Shown here one piece after another: positions 16,629 to 24,334 of a DNA stretch of 64,000 bases. The position numbers were made by a program, and so were the translations under genes. The notes under the pieces are model-generated. The model was not told the origin of the DNA. It saw nothing but the letters and a program-made list of their open reading frames with translations, and made no database searches. The stretch is from Flavobacterium sp. Lineage in GTDB: Bacteria; Bacteroidota; Bacteroidia; Flavobacteriales; Flavobacteriaceae. The stretch lies in contig NZ_JBCNKR010000006.1 of assembly GCF_039595935.1 (NCBI RefSeq), forward strand, positions 2,452,001 through 2,516,000. The letters run 5' to 3'. How positions within the stretch are numbered: the first letter of the stretch is position 1; each line of letters starts with the position of its first letter.

Positions 16629-17273
16629 ATGTCAATAAACAGTATTTTCCAATTTTTAGTGCCGAAAGACAAGAAATTCTTTCCACTTTTTGAAGAGGCT
16701 TCAAGCAATTTAATTGAATTAGCTTCTAACTTACACGAAGCTGTAAATTTACCATTAAAGGAAAGAGAGATTCTTTTTCAAAAGATTGACGAATTAGAAC
16801 AAAAAGGAGAAGATATCACTCGTCAGACAAACTTAGAGTTAAGCAGAAACTTCATTACTCCGTTTGACCGTGAAGATATTCATACATTAATTACTTCAAT
16901 TGATAACGTTGCAGATTACCTTCATGGTGCATCTAGCCGTATGAGATTGTATCAGGTAGATAAGATTACAAAATCTATCAGAAAAATGACAGAAATCAAC
17001 CTTGAAGCTTGTCAAAACATTGACAGTGCGGTAAAAGAGTTGAGAAACTTACAAAATTTTAAAGTTATTAAAGATGCGTGTGCCAGAATTAACAAACTGG
17101 AAAACAAATCTGATAACGTTTATAACAAAGCAGTTTTTGAAATTTTTGAAAACGAAACAGACGCTAAAAATATCATTAAATATAAAGAGGTGTTATCTGT
17201 TTTAGAATCAGCAACAGACAAATGTAAGAGTGTTGCAAACATACTAGAATCTATTTCTGTAAAACATTCTTAA
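16629..17273 (+). CDS. DUF47 family protein (PhoU-like Pit accessory protein)
   Basis: A 214-residue all-helical protein similar to PhoU. Acidic/metal-binding motifs typical of the family are visible: FDREDIHTLITSIDNVADYL in the N-terminal half and KLENKSDNVYNKAVFEIF in the C-terminal half. DUF47 proteins usually pair with a Pit phosphate transporter and are thought to regulate it; the pit gene follows 30 bp downstream. Cytoplasmic, membrane-associated by inference. Confidence 0.92.
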   Translation: MSINSIFQFLVPKDKKFFPLFEEASSNLIELASNLHEAVNLPLKEREILFQKIDELEQKGEDITRQTNLELSRNFITPFDREDIHTLITSIDNVADYLHGASSRMRLYQVDKITKSIRKMTEINLEACQNIDSAVKELRNLQNFKVIKDACARINKLENKSDNVYNKAVFEIFENETDAKNIIKYKEVLSVLESATDKCKSVANILESISVKHS

Positions 17274-17303
17274 TTCAATTTTTCATTCTGAAGTTATAAT
17301 TTT

Positions 17304-18635
17304 ATGACGCTACTTATATTAATTATAGTACTTGCTTTAATTTTTGATTACATCAATGGTTTTCATGATGCGGCAAATGCTATAGCGACTGTTGTTGCAA
17401 CAAAGGTTTTGACACCTTTTCAGGCGGTAGTCTGGGCAGCATTTTTTAACTTTCTGGCTTATTGGGTTTTTGGATTTGGTGTTGCAGATACTGTTGCTAA
17501 AACGGCGCACACTATGGAAATTAATCTAGTAGTTATCTTGGCTGGAGTTATTGCGGCAATATGCTGGAACTTATTGACTTGGTGGTTAGGAATCCCTTCA
17601 AGTTCTTCACATACATTAATTGGAGGTTTTGCTGGAGCAGCTGTAGCGCATGCAATTGCTGTTCACGGATTCTCAGGCTATGTTGGAGAAGACGGAGCAA
17701 CTCATTATTGGTATGAAATTGTGAGCTGGTATAAGGCTGGAAAAGATGGGGCAATGCCTTCGGGAGTTCTTATTATTATTGCTTTTATTGTTTTAGCACC
17801 ATTATTAGGAGCGCTGGCTTCTTATTTAATCTCGATTTGGCTGCTTAATGCTTCTCGTAAAAGTATTGGTCCAAAAATATTCACCGGAGCTTTAATGATT
17901 GCGACAATCTGGTTTGTATATTCTCAAATGGTTCCTTATTCTGAAATTGAAAAACCAAGGTTCAGTTCGCATTTTTGGAGTGTTGCTTTTGAAGCTCATA
18001 ATATTAAATGGTTTTTAGTAGCCTTTATTATCTTAACAGTTAGCGCATTCTGTTTAATATTTAGCAGTTTAAATCTTCATCAGGCTGATGCTGCTTTAAA
18101 GAAAATGCAATTACTATCTTCTGCAGCTTTTAGTTTAGGTCACGGAGGAAACGATTCTCAAAAAGTAATGGGTATTATTGCAGCAGCTGTTGCAGTTTAC
18201 ATAAACACAAATCATGGTGTTCATATGGATGCCTGGTTAGATGTTGTTTTACCAAATGAAGATTTAGGTGTTAAAGGACAAATGCCAAGCTGGATTCCGT
18301 TAGCATGTTATTCTGCAATCGCAGCAGGAACTTTAAGTGGTGGATGGAAAATTGTGAAAACAATGGGTTCTAAAATCACAAAAGTAAGTTCGTTTGAAGG
18401 TGTTGCTGCAGAAACAGCTGGAGCTTTGACACTTTACTTTACTGAGCACTTAAAAATTCCAGTAAGTACAACGCATACTATCACAGGATCTATCATTGGT
18501 GTTGGATTGACAAAACGTGTATCTGCAGTTCGCTGGGGAGTTACAGTAAGCCTGGTTTGGGCATGGATCTTAACTATTCCTATTTCTGCAATATTAGCAG
18601 GTTTGGTTTACTTTGTACTAAGCGTATTTATTTAG
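17304..18635 (+). CDS. pit: Inorganic phosphate transporter, Pit family
   Basis: A 443-residue membrane protein with ~10-12 helices. The duplicated PHO4 signature is visible: GFHDAANAIATVVAT near residue 20 and SLGHGGNDSQKVMGII near residue 280, plus GIPSSSSHTLIGG and KIPVSTTHTITGSIIG. It carries metal-phosphate in symport with protons or sodium. Co-transcribed with the DUF47 gene and followed by a strong terminator. Confidence 0.94.
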   Translation: MTLLILIIVLALIFDYINGFHDAANAIATVVATKVLTPFQAVVWAAFFNFLAYWVFGFGVADTVAKTAHTMEINLVVILAGVIAAICWNLLTWWLGIPSSSSHTLIGGFAGAAVAHAIAVHGFSGYVGEDGATHYWYEIVSWYKAGKDGAMPSGVLIIIAFIVLAPLLGALASYLISIWLLNASRKSIGPKIFTGALMIATIWFVYSQMVPYSEIEKPRFSSHFWSVAFEAHNIKWFLVAFIILTVSAFCLIFSSLNLHQADAALKKMQLLSSAAFSLGHGGNDSQKVMGIIAAAVAVYINTNHGVHMDAWLDVVLPNEDLGVKGQMPSWIPLACYSAIAAGTLSGGWKIVKTMGSKITKVSSFEGVAAETAGALTLYFTEHLKIPVSTTHTITGSIIGVGLTKRVSAVRWGVTVSLVWAWILTIPISAILAGLVYFVLSVFI

Positions 18636-18687
18636 TAAAATGATTATTGCGAAATGTGAGATATAATCACATTTATTTAAATATTTT

Positions 18688-18719
18688 AAAGCCGATTTCG
18701 AATTGAAATCGGCTTTTTT
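18688..18719 (+). terminator. Terminator after pit
   Basis: Stem AAAGCCGATTTC / GAAATCGGCTTT followed by TTTTTT. Confidence 0.9.
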
Positions 18720-18895
18720 ATTTTGGTGTATTGCTATTGAAAAATGGCTTGAAATGATATTCTTTTAATTTTTAGTAGTCAATCTTAAAGTTTCGTAAAA
18801 GGATCTTTGCGGGATTATTTGACATGAGTTTCAATAAATGACGAAGTGAGTAGAATAGATTGAAATGATTTTGAGAAACTGCTAATCCCAAAGTA

Positions 18896-19393
18896 ATGTA
18901 TAAAATCAAAAAAAATATAATTTCGCATTTATTTTGCTCACTTATTTTTTGTTCTTTTATTTCCTGTAAAGAAAATGATATTAGACGAATTCGTTTGAAA
19001 GCAGATCAGAAGAAAGTTACCAGTAATCCGAATGAAGAATCGGATTTAATTTCATGTTATGTAAAAGAATCTGTCAGCAGGACTTTGAATGGTATTGATA
19101 CATCTAAACTAAAATATTATTCTGTAGAAAGAAACGATACCATATTGGTGATTGCTAAAGTTACTGATATGATGGGTATTGAAAAGAAATCACGAAAAAA
19201 AATGCTATATGCTATTCATGATTGCTTAATTACTTCTGAAAGATATTATATGAAGAAAATTTATATTGATGTCGAAGGTAATTTTAGTACGCTTTTGGTA
19301 AAAACACCTTTGAAATATGATCTTGATGGCAGATTTGCCGATGAAGATTTACTTTTATCATTTTATGGAAAAGCTAAAACATTAAATAACTAA
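18896..19393 (+). CDS. Putative lipoprotein, unrecognised
   Basis: A 165-residue protein with a signal peptide (HLFCSLIFCSFISCKENDIR) and a probable lipidated Cys at residue ~25. The mature part is basic then mixed; no known domain recognised. Single gene, in a 770-bp gap between two terminators. Confidence 0.65.
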   Translation: MYKIKKNIISHLFCSLIFCSFISCKENDIRRIRLKADQKKVTSNPNEESDLISCYVKESVSRTLNGIDTSKLKYYSVERNDTILVIAKVTDMMGIEKKSRKKMLYAIHDCLITSERYYMKKIYIDVEGNFSTLLVKTPLKYDLDGRFADEDLLLSFYGKAKTLNN

Positions 19394-19406
19394 GAAATGA
19401 AAACTT

Positions 19407-19922
19407 TTATTTTCTAAAGTTTTTATGATTGCGTTTTCTTTTATAATGTGTTTGTTTTAGTTTATCCTGATCTTCAGAAATGATACTTATCGTTCCGTCA
19501 ATTTCCAGCATAGCCAGTTTTACATTTTTGAAAAATTCGATTCCATGTTCTCTCATGGCTTCTTTTAATTCTTCATCAGAAATATCCAGTTTGCTTAAAG
19601 CTTTAAAATCAAGTTTACCGTCGTGAATTAATACTTCTGGTTTATCCAGTAATATATTACCAAGTGTCTTGTATCGGCGTGTTAGTTTTTTGATAGCAAA
19701 GTTGATTACAAACAAAACCAGCGCCGCAACCAAACCGCCTAAAAGACTGGTATCAGGACCAACCATTGCATTTTGAACCGAGTTACTGATTAACAAAATC
19801 AGAATAATATCGGCAGTATTTAATTGAGAGAGTTCTTTTTTGCCAAAAATGCGTAATGCTATTGTCATGAAAAAATAAACGGCAACGCTTCTGAGAATAA
19901 TATCAAAATAAGGGAAAAGCAT
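19407..19922 (-). CDS. DUF421 (YetF-like) membrane protein
   Basis: A 171-residue protein with three N-terminal membrane helices (about residues 8-25, 35-52, 60-77) and a C-terminal soluble DUF421 domain. Signatures: IALRIFGKKELSQL, ADIILILLISNSVQNAMVG, PEVLIHDGKLDF and the DISDEELKEAMREHGIE helix. Function of the family is unclear. A second, larger DUF421 gene is at 56904-57596. Confidence 0.88.
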   Translation of the reverse strand: MLFPYFDIILRSVAVYFFMTIALRIFGKKELSQLNTADIILILLISNSVQNAMVGPDTSLLGGLVAALVLFVINFAIKKLTRRYKTLGNILLDKPEVLIHDGKLDFKALSKLDISDEELKEAMREHGIEFFKNVKLAMLEIDGTISIISEDQDKLKQTHYKRKRNHKNFRK

Positions 19923-19951
19923 AAATTTTTATTTTAAAGTTAAATAAAAAA

Positions 19952-19984
19952 AGCTTTGTCAAAGTTCGAAACTTTGACAAAGCT
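19952..19984 (-). terminator. Hairpin after the RimK-type gene
   Basis: AGCTTTGTCAAAGTT / AACTTTGACAAAGCT with a T-run on the minus strand. The same stem (AACTTTGTCAAAGTT) occurs in the repeat at 50791-50823, so this terminator also belongs to a repeat family. Confidence 0.8.
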
Positions 19985-20020
19985 GCTAAATTATTTATGA
20001 GATATTAAGTTGAAATGAAC

Positions 20021-21390
20021 TTAACAAAGTTTAAAATTCTTTTCAATCGCTTTAATCATTTCTCCTGCAACATCTTTATTGGTTGCGCCTTCAATTCCTT
20101 CAAGCCCGGGAGAAGAGTTTACTTCAAGCAATAACGGTCCTTTAGAAGAGCGGATAATATCAACACCCGCCACTTTTAAATCCATTGCTTTTGCGGCTTT
20201 TATAGCGATCTTTTTTCTTCAGAAGTTACTTTGATGACAGATGCGGTTCCGCCAAGATGAATATTAGCTCTAAATTCTCCCGGCATAGCTTCGCGTTGAA
20301 TAGCAGCCACTACTTTTCCGTCAATTACAAAACAACGAATGTCTTTTCCGTTGGCTTCTTTAATAAATTCCTGAACTAATATATTGGCATTTAGGCTTTT
20401 GAAAGCATTAATAACACTTTCTGCGGCTTTTTTGGTTTCGGCTAAAACAACGCCTTTCCCTTGTGTTCCTTCTAATAATTTTACGATTAGAGGTGAACCT
20501 CCCACCATTTTAATTAAATTGTCTGTATCAAGCGGAGAATTAGCAAATCCTGTGGTTGGAATATCAATTCCGCTGTTTAAAAGTAACTGTAAAGAATACA
20601 GTTTGTCTCTTGATTGTGTTATGGCTGTTGCCGAATTTAAAACAAAAACTTTTAGAGCTTCAAATTGACGTGTCAGGGCGCAGCCGTAAAAAGTAATGCT
20701 TGGACGAATTCTCGGGATTATTGCATCAAATTCATTTAGAATTTTTCCTCCTCTGTAATGAATTTCAGGTTTTTTCGCATCAAGTTTCATGTAACATTCT
20801 TTGATGTTCAAAAAATGCATTTCATGACCGCGCATTTCGCCGGCTTCCATAATACGTTTATTGCTGTATAATTCAGGATTGCTGGCTAAAAGGCCAATTC
20901 TTAAACCAGAGCTAGCTTTTTCTGAATTTTGGTATAACTCTTTTAAGGTTTCTGGAGATGGCTGTCCTAAAAGATATTTTTGTTCAGGATCTACCAATAC
21001 ACGTCCGCTCATGGCTTCTCGGCCTAAAAGCATTCTAAAACCCATCGAATCACGATTCGTTAAAGTCATTTCTATCGGCCATTTTGCATCGCCGATTTTT
21101 ATATGAGTTTGAATAACGTAACGGTGTTCTCTGTAACCGCTTGAACTTTTGACAATTCGTTTGTCAATCAGCGGAGCTTCGCAATGAATAATAGTTTTAA
21201 TGTTATTCTGAATTGGGTTGATGTCGAACTTAACCCAATTAGCATCATTTTTTATAAAAGGAGCTATGTTGATAGCGTGCATCGCCGAAGTTTTGGCACC
21301 AGAATCGACACGAGCTTTAATTGTCGGGATTCCAAGTTCTGGAAATGAGCACCATTCTTCGCTGCCTAAAATGACTTTGTGTTGAAGCAT
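20021..21390 (-). pseudogene. rimK: RimK-type ATP-grasp ligase with N-terminal zinc-protease-like domain; 1-nt frameshift
   Basis: Residues 1-~140 form the RimK-associated retropepsin-like domain (RVDSGAKTSAMHA, LTNRDSMGFRMLLGREAM); ~155-396 are RimK-like (SNKRIMEAGEMRGHEM, ATTGFANSPLDT-like loop, GSPLIVKLLEGTQGKGVVLA, DIRCFVIDGKVVAAIQREA). The frame stops at 20200 after TSEEKRSL. One added A in the six-A run (T run at 20211-20216) would restore EEKKIAIKAAKAMDLKVAG and LLLEVNSSPGLEGIEGAT to a TAA at 20021-20023, giving a normal 456 residues. The lost part holds the ATP-grasp metal-binding E-x-N, so a truncated product should be inactive. Could be a sequencing error. Confidence 0.85.
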
Positions 21391-21470
21391 ATTTTGTTTT
21401 TATGTTAAAGAATTTAAATTCAAAAATAGCTATTTGCTTTTACTAAAGATAGTAAATTATCTAAAAAAAA

Positions 21471-21501
21471 CACCCGTTATGTTATGAAAACGTAACGGGT
21501 G
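21471..21501 (-). terminator. Terminator after clpC
   Basis: Stem CACCCGTTACGTT / AACATAACGGGTG (minus strand) followed by a run of eight T. Confidence 0.9.
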
Positions 21502-21530
21502 AGTTATTAATGTTATAAATTTTGACTAAT

Positions 21531-24077
21531 TTATTGATTTGTCGGCTCTTCAGCTTTATGAATTTCTACTGAAAGTTCTTGTGAATCATCTTTAAGATCC
21601 ATCAGGATTTCATCTCCTGAATGTATTTTTGAAGTGATGATTTCTTCTGCTAACAAATCTTCAACATATTTCTGAATTGCTCTTTTTAGAGGTCTTGCTC
21701 CAAATTGCTTATCAAAACCTTTTTCTGCAATAAATGCTTTAGCTTTGTCTGTTAAGCTTAATTTGTAACCTAACTCTGCAATACGAGAATATAGTTTTTT
21801 CAATTCGATTTCGATAATCAAATCAATATCAGCTTTTTCTAATGCGTTGAATACAATTACGTCATCAATTCTGTTTAAGAACTCAGGAGCAAAAGTTTTC
21901 TTCAATGCATTTTCGATAATGCTTTTTGAGTTTTCATCAGCCTGAGCTGTTCTTGCAGCAGTACCGAATCCAACACCTTGTCCGAAGTCTTTTAATTGAC
22001 GTGCACCAACGTTAGATGTCATGATAATGATAGTGTTTTTAAAGTCAATTTTGCGACCTAAACTATCAGTCAAATATCCGTCATCTAAAACTTGTAACAT
22101 CATATTGAATACATCCGGATGTGCTTTTTCGATCTCGTCTAAAAGAACAACACAATATGGTTTTCTACGAACTTTTTCAGTTAATTGACCACCTTCTTCA
22201 TAACCTACGTATCCCGGAGGCGCTCCAACTAAACGAGAAATCGCAAATTTTTCCATGTATTCGCTCATGTCGATACGAACTAGCGCATCTTCTGAATCAA
22301 ATAATTCTTTTGCTAAAACTTTTGCTAATTGTGTTTTACCAACACCAGTCTGACCTAAGAAAATAAATGAACCAATTGGTTTGTTAGGATCTTTAAGTCC
22401 GGCTCTGTTACGTTGTATAGAACGTGCGATTTTAAGAACAGCATCATTTTGACCAATTACTTTGTTCTGAATTAAATCAGGTAATTTGGCTAATTTGTTG
22501 CTTTCTGTCTGTGCAATTCTGTTTACAGGAATTCCGGTCATCATAGAAACAACATCGGCTACATTATCTTCTGTAACTTCAATTCTGTTGTTTTTAGAAT
22601 CTTCTTCCCATTGTTCTTGTGCTAAAGCTAGGTCTTTTTCGATACGTTTTTCATCATCGCGAAGTTTGGCAGCTTCTTCATATTTTTGTTTTTTAACTAC
22701 CATGTTTTTCATTTCACGCACTTCTTCTAACTGACGTTCTAAATCTAAAATTTGTTTTGGAACATCAATATTTGTAATGTGTACACGAGATCCGGCCTCA
22801 TCAAGCGCATCAATAGCTTTGTCTGGTAAGAAACGTTCAGACATATAACGATCTGTAAGTTTAACACAGGCTTCAATAGCTTCTGGTGTATACGTTACAT
22901 TGTGGTGATCTTCGTATTTGTCTTTTACGTTATTTAAAATAGCGATTGTTTCTTCAACAGAAGTTGGTTCAACGATTACTTTCTGGAAACGTCTTTCAAG
23001 AGCGCCGTCTTTTTCAATATATTGTCTGTACTCATCAAGAGTAGTAGCGCCAATACATTGAATTTCGCCTCTTGCTAAAGCAGGTTTGAACATGTTGGAT
23101 GCATCAAGAGAACCTGTTGCTCCACCAGCACCTACTATAGTATGAATTTCATCTATAAATAGAATGATATCGTCATTTTTTTCAAGCTCGTTCATAACGG
23201 CTTTCATTCTTTCTTCAAACTGGCCTCTGTATTTTGTTCCTGCCACTAAACTAGCTAAATCAAGAGTAACTACACGTTTGTGGAACAGGATACGTGATAC
23301 TTTCTTTTGAATAATGCGTAACGCAAGTCCTTCTGCAATAGCAGATTTACCAACTCCGGGTTCTCCAATAAGAAGCGGGTTGTTCTTTTTTCTTCGGCTT
23401 AAAATTTGAGAAACGCGTTCAATTTCTTTTTCGCGTCCTACAACAGGGTCAAGTTTTCCTTCCTCTGCCATTTCTGTTAAATCTCTCCCAAAATTATCCA
23501 GAACCGGAGTCTTAGATTTTTTGTTTGACTTATTGGCGGGATTATTAAAACTGCTTTCCTTTAGACTGTCATCTTGTCCTGAATCGTCATTATACGATTC
23601 GTTTCTTGGCAAGTTTTCTAAGAATTCTTCTTCGTTTGGCGTCATGTTTAAATATTGTTCTTTAGCTATGTCATAATCTATTTTTAGCTTATTCAACAGC
23701 TTGGTTGTTGGATCGTTTTCGTTTCGTAAGATGCATAGAAGCAAATGAGCTGTGCTAATCGACGAACTTTGAAATACTTTTGCTTCAAGAAAAGTGGTCT
23801 TCAGCGCCCTTTCGGCCTGTCGGGTAAGATGAAGGTTTTTCTTTTCGGCATTTACTTCAACGCTGTGGTTGGCGGGACTCAGTATTTCTACCTTCCTGCG
23901 TAAATGGTCTAAATCGACTGCCAGGTTATTAAGTATATGAATAGCTTTTCCGTTACCATCTCTTAAAATGCCCAGCATTAGATGTTCAGTACCAATAAAG
24001 TCGTGTCCTAAACGAAGGGCTTCTTCCTTACTGTATGTAATAACATCTTTTACTCTTGGTGAAAAATTATCATCCAT
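21531..24077 (-). CDS. clpC: ATP-dependent Clp protease ATP-binding subunit ClpC
   Basis: An 848-residue Hsp100 unfoldase. N-terminal double Clp_N repeat (residues ~1-145), a Ser/Asn-rich linker, AAA1 with GEPGVGKSAIAEG and ILFIDEIHTIVGAGG, a UVR-like coiled-coil middle segment (KQKYEEAAKLRDDEKR) that marks ClpC rather than ClpB, and AAA2 with FLGQTGVGKTQLAK and VLLDEIEKAHPDV. It feeds substrates to ClpP, whose gene is not in the window. Divergent from gyrA. Length is normal for the family. Confidence 0.95.
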   Translation of the reverse strand: MDDNFSPRVKDVITYSKEEALRLGHDFIGTEHLMLGILRDGNGKAIHILNNLAVDLDHLRRKVEILSPANHSVEVNAEKKNLHLTRQAERALKTTFLEAKVFQSSSISTAHLLLCILRNENDPTTKLLNKLKIDYDIAKEQYLNMTPNEEEFLENLPRNESYNDDSGQDDSLKESSFNNPANKSNKKSKTPVLDNFGRDLTEMAEEGKLDPVVGREKEIERVSQILSRRKKNNPLLIGEPGVGKSAIAEGLALRIIQKKVSRILFHKRVVTLDLASLVAGTKYRGQFEERMKAVMNELEKNDDIILFIDEIHTIVGAGGATGSLDASNMFKPALARGEIQCIGATTLDEYRQYIEKDGALERRFQKVIVEPTSVEETIAILNNVKDKYEDHHNVTYTPEAIEACVKLTDRYMSERFLPDKAIDALDEAGSRVHITNIDVPKQILDLERQLEEVREMKNMVVKKQKYEEAAKLRDDEKRIEKDLALAQEQWEEDSKNNRIEVTEDNVADVVSMMTGIPVNRIAQTESNKLAKLPDLIQNKVIGQNDAVLKIARSIQRNRAGLKDPNKPIGSFIFLGQTGVGKTQLAKVLAKELFDSEDALVRIDMSEYMEKFAISRLVGAPPGYVGYEEGGQLTEKVRRKPYCVVLLDEIEKAHPDVFNMMLQVLDDGYLTDSLGRKIDFKNTIIIMTSNVGARQLKDFGQGVGFGTAARTAQADENSKSIIENALKKTFAPEFLNRIDDVIVFNALEKADIDLIIEIELKKLYSRIAELGYKLSLTDKAKAFIAEKGFDKQFGARPLKRAIQKYVEDLLAEEIITSKIHSGDEILMDLKDDSQELSVEIHKAEEPTNQ

Positions 24078-24149
24078 AATATATAATTGGTATTGTAAAT
24101 TTAATGAATTACAGTATGAAAAACAAAAACCGTACCCATCGAGAACTAC

Positions 24150-24199
24150 TGTCAGCTAATTGACAAAAAAAATAACAATAAAAGCGTTAAAAAACGCTT
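24150..24199. promoter_or_regulatory. Two small palindromes in the clpC-gyrA divergent region
   Basis: TGTCAGCTAATTGACA (24150-24165) and AAGCGTTAAAAAACGCTT (24182-24199) are inverted repeats in the 257-bp divergent region. They could be operators; no regulator is identified. Confidence 0.35.
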
Positions 24200-24286
24200 A
24201 ATTTATTAACCAAAACTAAAATTAAAGTTGTTAATAAATCATTTAAATAAGTGTAAGGAAATAGCTGAAAAAATTTTAAAAAAACG

Positions 24287-24294
24287 TATCTTGG
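24287..24294 (+). promoter_or_regulatory. Possible -7 box of gyrA
   Basis: TATCTTGG matches TAnnTTTG in seven of eight positions, 40 bp before the gyrA start. Confidence 0.4.
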
Positions 24295-24334
24295 CACGCT
24301 TTGAAACTAAATAATTATTTAAACATAACAACTT

